Shown here: piece after piece, positions 1 to 7,940 of the stretch | Position numbering within the stretch: position 1 is the first letter of the stretch | Layout of the letters: the number at the start of each line of letters is the position of its first letter | DNA from: Trichomonas vaginalis G3 | Taxonomy: Eukaryota; Parabasalia; Trichomonadida; Trichomonadidae | Reading direction: 5' to 3' | Assembly: GCF_026262505.1 (NCBI RefSeq) | Contig: NW_026529215.1 | Coordinates: forward strand, 159,073-223,072 | DNA: 64,000 bases | Made by a program: the position numbers and the translations under genes | The notes under the pieces: model-generated | Told to the model about the DNA's origin: nothing | Database searches by the model: none | Seen by the model: the letters and a program-made list of their open reading frames with translations, nothing else

Positions 1-140
1 GACAACAACACAGGAGGAAGGCAGTTATGAATTATTTTTGAAGAACTGAAGGTGCTACCATGTTACCATGTGCTACCAGGTCAATGAACTTCTCTGAAAA
101 AATGAGACAACATGACATTTAGACAACAACACAGGAAATT
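1..140 (+). repeat. ~121-bp repeat, left inverted partner
   Basis: One full unit plus the start of another of a ~121-bp repeat with a core built on the direct repeat GGTGCTACCATG. The same unit occurs on the opposite strand in three tandem copies at 2544-2897, so the primase-helicase genes between them are bracketed by inverted arrays. The array is cut by the window edge, so its full copy number is unknown. Seen directly by comparing the two strands. Confidence 0.9.
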
Positions 141-203
141 TGATGCAGTCCAAAAATAAAGTTAGTTTTAAAATTATTTTTATTTTTTTTTATTCCTATA
201 TAA

Positions 204-1571
204 ATGACGGCAACAAACAACATCAGCAACTATATCGCTTCTGATGAAAAAGTTATTGATTCATTAGTTGAGGAATTAGTTGTGGCAGAAACTAAAACCC
301 TCAACGAAAGAATTGGTGAAAACAAGATTGATTTACATAACTACCTCAAACATGATGGAGGAAGAGGAAGGAAAACTGGTATGGCTTTATTAGTAAATAA
401 AATTCAAAATTTAACGATTATAGATGTTGATATCAATAAATCATACAATGATGAACTTAAAGAAACAGTTAGAAAAGATATTTTATCAAAACTTTCGGAT
501 AAAGATGTTATCGTTAAAACCGCTTCAGGAGGTCTTCACATTTATTGCAACACTAATTTCTTCTATTCAGTTTCGAACAGAATGATTAAATGTTATTCCT
601 GCAATGATTATGATATTGATATAATGACTTCTATGGATGAATCAAAGCGTTCTTTAGTGGTTATGGCTGATTCAAGAGTTCGAAAGAATGCAACAGAACC
701 AATCAATACATACTCATTCATTCGTGGAAGTTACGATTCAACATTAACTAGAACAGTGAATGATATATTAAATGATTTGAATATTAAGGTAAGAGTTGAA
801 CAGAAGAACGAAGAAATAAAGACTATCATGAATGAAAACAAAGATGTAAACATTGACGATAAACTTGCCCAGAGCATAGTTGATGGCATCTGTGATTTTG
901 AAGTACATAATGACGGCGGAAACATGAATTTAGAAAAAGAAGTTACATTATTCACACTGTTTCAAGCTATTAATTCGTTACCTAATCATTTGATTAATGA
1001 AGCATACGATAACGTTTATAACTTCTGCAGTTTAACTGAAAATGCAAAAAGTAATTTTGAAAAAGCACGTAGTAGATATGCACATTTAATGACTTCACCA
1101 TTTGTTTTGGTAAAGATTCTAAAACTATATCAAAAGGAATATTATGATGAATATGTTTTACCTTTATTACGTAAGCCAAAAATAACATTTGATATAAAAC
1201 TTGATGACTCGTTTTTGATAACAGATATTAGACGCAAGGCTGAAAATCATCAGTATAAAAACAGTTCTGAAGTAATTGAGGATTTATCACGTGTAATCCG
1301 TTTTGTAGATTGTGGAAACAAATATTTCATTCAGAAAGATTACAACATACACGATAAAATGAATCAAATATCATTCGTTCTTCAGTCAAACATGAAAGAG
1401 TCACTCAAAATGATTAAATTATTTAAAGAAGAAGGTAAAACAATAACAGCATGGGACGTACTACTAAATCAATTGTCTTCATTAACCGTTAAGGGTGTTT
1501 GCTTTAAATCTGATTCCCCAGATGTTTCTCAACGTTTCAAGGTTATAAATACAACGTTCTCGAAAAAGTAG
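204..1571 (+). CDS. Primase-polymerase (AEP/PrimPol-like) domain protein of virus-like element
   Basis: A 455-residue product whose N-terminal third carries archaeo-eukaryotic primase (PrimPol) signatures: the acidic pair in IIDVDINKS (D74, D76), the SGG-x-H segment in KTASGGLHIYC (H112) and a third acidic cluster in NDYDIDI (about 135-140). These form the metal and nucleotide site in the family, which starts DNA synthesis without a separate primer. The remaining ~300 residues look like the linker that joins PrimPol to a helicase in plasmid and viral replication proteins. The SF3 helicase frame lies immediately downstream; in relatives the two are often one polypeptide, and the pair may be a damaged version of that. 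ATG follows a T-rich tract ending in TATAAATG, as in other genes of these elements. Confidence 0.75.
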   Translation: MTATNNISNYIASDEKVIDSLVEELVVAETKTLNERIGENKIDLHNYLKHDGGRGRKTGMALLVNKIQNLTIIDVDINKSYNDELKETVRKDILSKLSDKDVIVKTASGGLHIYCNTNFFYSVSNRMIKCYSCNDYDIDIMTSMDESKRSLVVMADSRVRKNATEPINTYSFIRGSYDSTLTRTVNDILNDLNIKVRVEQKNEEIKTIMNENKDVNIDDKLAQSIVDGICDFEVHNDGGNMNLEKEVTLFTLFQAINSLPNHLINEAYDNVYNFCSLTENAKSNFEKARSRYAHLMTSPFVLVKILKLYQKEYYDEYVLPLLRKPKITFDIKLDDSFLITDIRRKAENHQYKNSSEVIEDLSRVIRFVDCGNKYFIQKDYNIHDKMNQISFVLQSNMKESLKMIKLFKEEGKTITAWDVLLNQLSSLTVKGVCFKSDSPDVSQRFKVINTTFSKK

Positions 1572-1588
1572 ATTACTCAAAAATTGAG

Positions 1589-2446
1589 ATGTTTATGAAT
1601 TTCATTAAAGAAGCCATATGCGATAATAACGATGAAGTGTATAAATACCTTCTCGGCTGGATTGCATCAATGATTCAACATCCTGGAATCAAGAATGAAA
1701 CAGCAATTATTTTGAAAGGACTTCAGGGAACAGGTAAAAACAGATTCACGGACATTATTTCTGAACTTCTCGCTGGTTATTCATGTAAAAACATTACCGA
1801 AATAGGTGAGCTAACGGGTAATTTCAACTCAGTAGTTGAAAATAAAATGTTTCTTGTACTTAATGAACTCAAGAATGTTGGTGAAGACAGACTTGCAAAC
1901 TTCAACGCTTTGAAATCAATTATTACGGATAATGAGATTAGAATTAATGAAAAGAATCAACCCAGAAGAACAGCTCAGAATGTTGCCAATTTCATTTTCG
2001 TAACTAATAACGTCTACCCCGTCAAAATTGATGTTGGAGACAGAAGATACGTAGTTTTAAGAGTTAATGGTAAATTCAAGGGTCAATTTGATTACTTCAA
2101 GAATTTAATGGATTCATGCACAAAGGAATTTTATGATAACCTTTTAACATATTTTATCAATTACGACCTTTCATCATTTAATGTACGAATCATACCGATG
2201 ACTGAAGCCAAACAAGATTTAATTGAATTATCAACAAATCCTTTAGATGTATGGATAAATACACATTATGATGAATTGTGTGCGGGTATGACGTGTGAAA
2301 ATGCTCTATTCTGCAAACCATCAGACATGAAAGACAAGAATTTCCAAATGAGTATTAAGGATAAATGTGATAGGAAACATAGAAGAATAGACGGTAAACA
2401 AACATGGTGTTATGTTTTGAAAAGAAGAAATGAAAGGATTATATAA
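1589..2446 (+). CDS. SF3 (D5-like) helicase domain protein of virus-like element
   Basis: A 285-residue product with the ordered motifs of superfamily 3 helicases: Walker A GLQGTGKN (44-51), Walker B-like segment MFLVLNELKN (about 87-96), motif C FIFVTNN (about 135-141) and a basic VGDRRY segment after it. SF3 helicases of the D5 type unwind DNA at virus, virophage and plasmid origins and act with the primase encoded just upstream. A C-terminal basic region (KDKCDRKHRRIDGK) could be a DNA-binding winged helix. Similar primase-helicase replicons occur in virophages and Polinton-like viruses in place of protein-primed PolB. Whether it is a gene in its own right or part of a broken larger gene is unresolved. 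Confidence 0.78.
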   Translation: MFMNFIKEAICDNNDEVYKYLLGWIASMIQHPGIKNETAIILKGLQGTGKNRFTDIISELLAGYSCKNITEIGELTGNFNSVVENKMFLVLNELKNVGEDRLANFNALKSIITDNEIRINEKNQPRRTAQNVANFIFVTNNVYPVKIDVGDRRYVVLRVNGKFKGQFDYFKNLMDSCTKEFYDNLLTYFINYDLSSFNVRIIPMTEAKQDLIELSTNPLDVWINTHYDELCAGMTCENALFCKPSDMKDKNFQMSIKDKCDRKHRRIDGKQTWCYVLKRRNERII

Positions 2447-2543
2447 ACAGGTTGAACCAAACGATAATGAGGATTCATTTACTGACGATGAAATACCTGT
2501 AAATGAAGCATTATAAAGTATGATTTGAATTTATTTTTGCATT

Positions 2544-2897
2544 AATCCTCCTGTGTTGTTGTCTAAATGTCATGTTGTCTCATTTTTTCAGAGAAGTTCA
2601 TTGACCTGGTAGCACATGGTAACATGGTAGCACCTTCAGTTCTTCAAAAATAATTCATAACTGCCTTCCTCCTGTGTTGTTGTCTAAATGTCATGTTGTC
2701 TCATTTTTCAGAGAAGTTCATTGACCTGGTAGCACATGGTAACATGGTAGCACCTTCAGTTCTTCAAAAATAATTCATAACTGCCTTCCTCCTGTGTTGT
2801 TGTCTAAATGTCATGTTGTCTCATTTTTTCAGAGAAGTTCATTGACCTGGTAGCACATGGTAACATGGTAGCACCTTCAGTTCTTCAAAAATAATTA
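2544..2897 (-). repeat. Three tandem ~121-bp repeats, right inverted partner
   Basis: Three nearly identical units beginning near 2551, 2672 and 2792 (period 120-121 bp), differing by single bases in a T run. They are the reverse complement of the repeat at 1-140. Very low divergence points to recent expansion or gene conversion. Together with the left partner they enclose the primase and helicase genes like subterminal arrays of a transposable unit. Confidence 0.93.
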
Positions 2898-3081
2898 ATT
2901 ATTGAATGACCTAAATCATGAGACTTTGTCTCCGGACTCTTTGAGTCACTTAACGTAACCATTAACGTAAACATTTATTTCTGCAGTTCATCCATTACTT
3001 CATTACCTAATTAATTACAGACATAAAATATATTTAGTTCATTCGGTAAGCCTTGACCCAAAAGTCAAATCTCAAGCACAT

Positions 3082-3480
3082 TCAATGAACGCGGTACCAT
3101 GCGAATACAGTCATAAATGGAGGCATATAATCTTTACCCGAGCCTGTTGGATTTGTTGTGAAAGTGTGTGAATGATTACCTGCGGTTCCACAGAAAATAC
3201 CTGTGCTTGAATCTACTGGGTCAGTTGTGATATCATATCTATTCATTCCCCATCTATCCGAACCCGCTGCAAGATTTATATAACCTCTTTTTGTTATTGA
3301 ATGTGAATGATTACCTGTTGTGTTTGTCGTTCCTGTATGAGTGTGCGGTGGAAGGTTTGCTTCTTTAATTTTCTTCGAACCTCCTGCCGTCTTTGAATAT
3401 CTAGCACAGTATAAGAATTTGTCTACAATCTGCTTCCATTCACCAAAACCTAAAACTTCTGAAGGATTTGTTGAGTTCAT
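3082..3480 (-). CDS. Tail-collar/fibre-knob-like protein of virus-like element
   Basis: A 132-residue product rich in Gly, Thr and His with motifs PPHTHTG, GNHSHS, GNHSHTF and the ending YMPPFMTVFAWYR. These His-x-His pairs and the final PPY/F-x-x-x-x-WY block are typical of the phage tail-collar / short-tail-fibre receptor-binding C terminus, in which paired His residues bind iron along the trimer axis. It directly follows a shaft-like gene on the same strand, so a host-attachment fibre is the likely role. Finding a phage-type fibre tip in a eukaryotic Polinton-like element is unusual but the motifs are clear. The fibre locus as a whole looks broken in about one place. Confidence 0.72.
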   Translation of the reverse strand: MNSTNPSEVLGFGEWKQIVDKFLYCARYSKTAGGSKKIKEANLPPHTHTGTTNTTGNHSHSITKRGYINLAAGSDRWGMNRYDITTDPVDSSTGIFCGTAGNHSHTFTTNPTGSGKDYMPPFMTVFAWYRVH

Positions 3481-3543
3481 TGATGTATAAATAGAACCAA
3501 CAGGATATAATGTTTGAAGTATTTCAGTCTTTAATGTTTGAAG

Positions 3544-4182
3544 CTATGTTTTGTCAGCTTTCTTATTTAACTCACTATCCACATATTCCTTATCTGCCTT
3601 CTTATTTAACTCATCGTTAACATATGTTTTATCCGCTTTAAGGTCTAAACATCCTGAAACCCATCCTGTATCGGCTTTAGTTTTTAAAATCTTTGATGTC
3701 CATTCATGATACCATTCAACCATTTCTTTAATTTCATTATCTTTTTCATCCACGTATTCCTTATCTGCCTTCTTATTTAACTCACTATCCACGTATTCTT
3801 TATCCACCTTCTTCATTATGTCATTTAGGAAACCTTCTATGAATTCCTCATTTAAATTAAATCTTCCAATCTTCAAAACTTTAGGAAATGCATTTAACGC
3901 GTAATATCTCTGTTCTTCTGGTGGAATTGATGTTATATCATCCGTTATACCTTTAATTTTTGAATTCATAAATAAAATTTCTTTTATATTTGATATCACT
4001 GCACCACCTTTGCAAACGAATTCGAAATGTTCATTTTTCAATACTATCTCCAAATCTCCATATTTCAACCTTTGCGTTTGTTCTGCCGTCTTTGAATTAT
4101 ATGCATATATGGCGTATGTAATGGTCTGAGGGACCTGGGTGCTTTGTGCCTTAAGTTGTTGTGGTTGCTGTTGTTTAATCAT
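3544..4182 (-). CDS. Fibre-shaft-like coiled/repeat protein of virus-like element
   Basis: A 212-residue product. Residues ~1-110 are a globular, Gln-rich start followed by a probable attachment domain; residues ~115-212 are repeats of the form KADKEYVD-x-ELNKKADK, present four to five times and interrupted by a Trp-containing helix. Such KAD-x-x-YVD repeats are common in trimeric phage tail-fibre shafts. It sits just upstream of the collar/knob-like gene on the same strand, supporting a fibre. A related short stretch near 54,380 in the second family A arm has the same start-region wording, so the fibre is probably a family trait. Confidence 0.65.
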   Translation of the reverse strand: MIKQQQPQQLKAQSTQVPQTITYAIYAYNSKTAEQTQRLKYGDLEIVLKNEHFEFVCKGGAVISNIKEILFMNSKIKGITDDITSIPPEEQRYYALNAFPKVLKIGRFNLNEEFIEGFLNDIMKKVDKEYVDSELNKKADKEYVDEKDNEIKEMVEWYHEWTSKILKTKADTGWVSGCLDLKADKTYVNDELNKKADKEYVDSELNKKADKT

Positions 4183-4206
4183 TTATTATGATTTAAAAAT
4201 AAATAT

Positions 4207-4917
4207 TTAATCTGTTATCTCATCACCTATTTTTTCTATTTGAAATTGCCATAATATTTCATTCATGAATTTTAAATCACAATCAAATAGGTCAGTTATT
4301 CTAAATTTAATATTTGATAAATCTTTTGAATGAAGAATAAATGAATTCCCGGATAATTGAAACGGATATGATAAAGAAAATGTGTTTAAGTTGATGGATA
4401 AAATGTTTTGTATTGATGGGTAAGAGTTAGGGTCTAATGTTTGATGTGAAAATTTCATTGGGGTATTAACTTTATCACATTTGATTAAAATGAAATTGGA
4501 ACCGGTGTCAGAATACAAAACATCCCCAACATCTTTTTCAAAATTTAATATTCCCAACAATGAACGAAGATGAGGAGTACAAAATTTAATTTTCAGCGGA
4601 AATTTAATAAGGTTATTTATTTCATCAAGTTCAAAAAGTTTATCGGGTTTTGATTTAAAATTTTCTTCATACCATACGATAAATGATTCATTTAAATAAC
4701 TTAAAATCATGTTAATATCCCATTTCGCTATCACATTATTTATATACATATCATACGTTTTTCCAAGGTCATCTTTAATAAATGATATATAATCTGAAGG
4801 GTCTAAAAGAATGGGATTAAATTTACCACTCACAGAAACGAGAGTAACATTATAAATTCCGCTAACTGTTAAATTTAATTCACAACTATTATTCGAAATA
4901 ATATTGATAATTGACAT
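4207..4917 (-). CDS. Unknown virus-like element protein (236 aa)
   Basis: Not recognised. The product is 236 residues, beta-rich and hydrophobic-polar alternating (for example NLTVSGIYNVTLVSVSGKF near the start), without transmembrane segments or zinc motifs. Its position between fibre and packaging genes suggests a structural or minor capsid protein, which is inference. It is divergent from the 4937 gene, with only 19 bp between their start codons; those 19 bp must hold both start signals. Start chosen at the first ATG, immediately after the TTTTTAATCGTAATAAAA stretch shared in style with neighbours. Confidence 0.6.
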   Translation of the reverse strand: MSIINIISNNSCELNLTVSGIYNVTLVSVSGKFNPILLDPSDYISFIKDDLGKTYDMYINNVIAKWDINMILSYLNESFIVWYEENFKSKPDKLFELDEINNLIKFPLKIKFCTPHLRSLLGILNFEKDVGDVLYSDTGSNFILIKCDKVNTPMKFSHQTLDPNSYPSIQNILSINLNTFSLSYPFQLSGNSFILHSKDLSNIKFRITDLFDCDLKFMNEILWQFQIEKIGDEITD

Positions 4918-4936
4918 TTTTATTACGATTAAAAAT
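4918..4936. promoter_or_regulatory. 19-bp divergent start region
   Basis: The whole spacer between two divergent ATGs reads as an imperfect palindrome: TTTTTA, a CG-containing centre, then TAAAAA. Read either way it matches the T-run plus (T)AAA-ATG pattern found before most genes of both Polinton families here. A bidirectional core promoter is the simplest reading; inference. Confidence 0.45.
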
Positions 4937-5416
4937 ATGGTAAAGCGTTATTTTCCAGTGATAAATAAAACTAGAATAAGATTACCTCAAGAATTCATAA
5001 ATTCAACGAATAAGAAATTCATTCATGTTATAAATTTTAGTGTTTTCAGAAAATATGAGTCAATGTCATATTCATCAACAGGTTATATTTCACTTCATTC
5101 AAATTTAGTTCAATCAAACCCATATAATGACCATTTCATAAGATTTTCAGATGGTATTAAAAATGTAATTGATAGATTAAAATATGAACAGATTGACAAT
5201 ATCGAATTTTTGGAATTTTGGTTTAAATATCCCGATGGAAAAAAGATTGAAGTTAAAAATAAAGCTGATACTATAACAAAAACAATTACAATGACCGATC
5301 CGGATAGTGGGGAACAAAAAGAAATAAAACAAACGATAGAAACTGGTGAAAGGTCAATTATTATTGATTATGATTCAAAGGATTATTATTCGATAATGTT
5401 AATGCTTGAATATTAA
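4937..5416 (+). CDS. Unknown virus-like element protein (~159 aa)
   Basis: Not recognised. An earlier in-frame ATG at 4904 lies inside the opposite gene, so the ATG at 4937 (MVKRYFPVINK) is preferred. The product is beta-rich with an acidic-basic C-terminal half (DPDSGEQKEIKQ) and may be a small structural protein. Its 3' end overlaps the end of the convergent 5413-6084 gene by four bases, showing the tight packing usual in viral genomes. Confidence 0.58.
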   Translation: MVKRYFPVINKTRIRLPQEFINSTNKKFIHVINFSVFRKYESMSYSSTGYISLHSNLVQSNPYNDHFIRFSDGIKNVIDRLKYEQIDNIEFLEFWFKYPDGKKIEVKNKADTITKTITMTDPDSGEQKEIKQTIETGERSIIIDYDSKDYYSIMLMLEY

Positions 5417-6084
5417 ATAGCCTTAACAAAGAATTTTTCAAGTGATATTTTATATTCATCAACTATTTTATTATAAATATCATTATATGTTAAATGAAGT
5501 TCAGTTGTTGTTCCGTTCTTTGATATCTTAATTATGCTAATATCCTTTATAGGATTTATTTTTGCAACTGTTCCACAGCATGAAACCTCATCATCTATGA
5601 AAAATTGAATCTTAACGTCTGAATCTTGAACATCACAAAGAATGGCGATAATGTGAATTAATGATTCATAAGGTAAAATAATTAAACCGGATTGGTCAAT
5701 TAAATTTATTATTGAATCATAATTATTAATTATTATATCACGGTAAATTTTCATTAATTCAGAATTAATGTCTATTTTATATGGGTTCTCGATGTTTGAT
5801 GAAAGAGGTGGGGGGTATGTTGGATAAGTGGGAATTTCAACAGGTTCTTTACTGGGTTCAGATAAAATGATTGGGTCTCCATTCTCATGGTTTTCTTCAT
5901 TCTCCTCATTCTTCGGTAAGTCACGAGTTAATAAATTTGGTTGAGTTGCCGACCTTGTTAATTCGGGGCTAACATTAACTTTAACATTTTGAATAATTCG
6001 TGATTTATCATCATTTACGTTATAACCAACCGTAATCTCTGCTTTTGCGTTAGTGTTCTTTTGACTAGTGAAACGTCTTCTCAT
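5413..6084 (-). CDS. Unknown virus-like element protein (223 aa)
   Basis: Not recognised. It begins with a very basic MRRRFTSQK segment, has an acidic Asn/Glu-rich linker (NEENEENHENGD, about 58-69) and a Pro-rich stretch (PTYPTYPPPL, about 84-93), then a folded C-terminal domain of ~125 residues with alternating beta strands. The basic tail plus flexible linker would suit a DNA-associated or scaffold virion protein, but that is only inference. The ATG follows a TTTTTTATTCGATTATAA tract, the same start context as neighbouring element genes. Confidence 0.58.
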   Translation of the reverse strand: MRRRFTSQKNTNAKAEITVGYNVNDDKSRIIQNVKVNVSPELTRSATQPNLLTRDLPKNEENEENHENGDPIILSEPSKEPVEIPTYPTYPPPLSSNIENPYKIDINSELMKIYRDIIINNYDSIINLIDQSGLIILPYESLIHIIAILCDVQDSDVKIQFFIDDEVSCCGTVAKINPIKDISIIKISKNGTTTELHLTYNDIYNKIVDEYKISLEKFFVKAI

Positions 6085-6110
6085 TTATAATCGAATAAAA
6101 AATATATTTA

Positions 6111-6161
6111 AACTTTTATTTTGCTGGAACTTTTATTTTGCTGGAACTTTTATTTTGCTGG
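6111..6161. repeat. 17-bp unit, three tandem copies
   Basis: Three perfect direct copies of AACTTTTATTTTGCTGG at the 3' edge of the next minus-strand gene. Each copy repeats a possible VPAK-stop ending, so it looks like slippage duplication of the gene terminus. Confidence 0.9.
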
Positions 6162-7048
6162 AACTTTTGAATCTATTATTTCCTGTATTTGTTCATGAAG
6201 TTGATTTTTAGCATTTTCATCGAAATTAATAGACTTAATATATTCATTAATTGCATTCTTATAATCATCTGATTTCTCAAATTTTCTTTTATCTGATTCC
6301 TTAACTAAATCATAAGTTAAACCACGTTGCTGATATAATGGTTTCTTAATTAAATCTTTGAATGCTTGAGATAAAGCACCTGATGCAATTCTTGCTACTA
6401 TAATTGGTTGGAATTGCTGTTTAAGTTCATCTTTAACATTTGCGAAAACTGGATCAAATAAAGCAACTTTAAAGAATTTTTAGCTGAAATTTCAGGTCTA
6501 ATGTTTGCATATTGACCATCAAACTGGTTAGAATATCGTGGTAATCCATCCGGTCCCTCTTCAATAGCATTTAATTCTTCATTGAAATAAGAATATGGAT
6601 TATGACGGTATGAATTAATTGGACCATTTTCACCTTCTCCAATGTATTGTTTAACAGCTTTTCCATTTTCATCAAATTGCATAGGATAACGTTCATTATA
6701 TGCTTTACGTTTAGGATAATCGGTTATAGTTAATTTGTAACCATTTATGACTTTAATATTACCTTGACCATCAGTAACGAAAACTTCATTTATACCATCA
6801 GGTTTTCCATTTGGACCTGTAATGTCTGCTTCGTGTGCTTCCCAATTTGGACCTTGACGTTTGGCATATGCTTGAGCTTCTGGTAATGTTAAAACGTTTC
6901 TCATTTGTTTAACATCTTTTTGAAGACCAGCAACAATATGAACTAATTCTTTCATTCCATCAGGAACTTTCATAGTTCTATTATATGCACCCTTTTTGTT
7001 TGTCCCTTGTTTTAATGGAACCTGTAGAAGATTTGCCATTTCTGTCAT
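6150..7048 (-). pseudogene. Virus-like element gene, unknown product, broken
   Basis: A probable virion gene of unknown function, longest open part 216 residues starting [15 protein letters not shown]. Its middle has a run of short Gly-Pro turns ([38 protein letters not shown]), giving a pattern of small beta hairpins and a conserved-looking DYPxRxAYxxxYP block. No hallmark motif lets me name it. It lies directly after the packaging ATPase on the same strand, so it is probably cotranscribed late. The gene looks broken in about one place. Confidence 0.55.
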
Positions 7049-7139
7049 GTTTAATTATAAATAAAAATAAAAATTAATTATAAAAAGTTAATCAAATTTA
7101 ACACTTCCTTTATTTAAATCAACTATTATTTTCCCATGT

Positions 7140-7916
7140 TCACCTAATTGCTGATATTTGTGTGTAAAGTTCATTAATGCTCATTGGTAAATTCACTTGA
7201 TAAAGCATAACGTTCAACTGTTGACGACTAAACCCACTGAAAATGAAAAGTGTTGATAGATTTGATTTAATGTTTGTGCTTAATGCTTTGAAGTATTGAA
7301 CAGCCATAAAGAATGAACACTGAATGTGTCGACATTGAGTTAATAATTGATTAAAATATGATTTCTCATTTGTTATTAGTTTTGATTTCACTGCATCATC
7401 TAGAAAAATGAGTGAATGCAAAAATTCTCTATCAAAATTTGAAATAGAAAGTGTTTCAAATAATTCATCTCGTTGTTTATCAATAATTTTATCCTCTAAT
7501 CCTTGCTTCTTGATTGTATTATATAATTCTTTATACATTAAAAAGTTTTTTAAATAATCTTCTGCTTCTTCTTGTGATAAATAAATAATTGGAATTTTGA
7601 TTAAATGCTTTAAAGATTCAAATGTATCATCTGAAGGTGAACCTGAACGGTTGATATAAATTAACACATGTGAATGGGGGGAAGTGTTAGCAATAATGAT
7701 AATTTGTTTTAATATCGTTAATGTTTTACCTTTATTCTGTTTACCAATTGCTGCAGTGATTGAATTTAAGTAACATTCAGAATATGGAATTTTCATTAAT
7801 TTTTCCTTAGATAGAGCATTTCTATTATCACTCAATGCTTCATTAATCATATCATCTACGTATGTATTATATACTCCCGCTAATTCTTCATAAGGGGTGG
7901 ATGAATTTAAATCCAT
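7140..7916 (-). CDS. A32-like genome-packaging ATPase of virus-like element
   Basis: A 258-residue product with Walker A GKQNKGKT (58-65), Walker B SLIFLDDA (168-175, acidic D173/D174) and a downstream polar sensor segment SFFMAVQ (Gln 207). This is the FtsK/HerA-superfamily packaging ATPase layout of Polintons, virophages and NCLDV A32 proteins, which pump DNA into the capsid. It is smaller than NCLDV A32 but of usual Polinton size. It lies immediately downstream of the major capsid gene with 24 bp between them, a typical morphogenesis pair. The 3' end may be slightly altered. Confidence 0.82.
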   Translation of the reverse strand: MDLNSSTPYEELAGVYNTYVDDMINEALSDNRNALSKEKLMKIPYSECYLNSITAAIGKQNKGKTLTILKQIIIIANTSPHSHVLIYINRSGSPSDDTFESLKHLIKIPIIYLSQEEAEDYLKNFLMYKELYNTIKKQGLEDKIIDKQRDELFETLSISNFDREFLHSLIFLDDAVKSKLITNEKSYFNQLLTQCRHIQCSFFMAVQYFKALSTNIKSNLSTLFIFSGFSRQQLNVMLYQVNLPMSINELYTQISAIR

Positions 7917-7940
7917 TTAATCAAAAATAAATTTATAATT

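Noticed and set aside
731-1188. Minus-strand frames within the primase gene
   Set aside because: Shadows of the plus-strand gene; low complexity and no start context.
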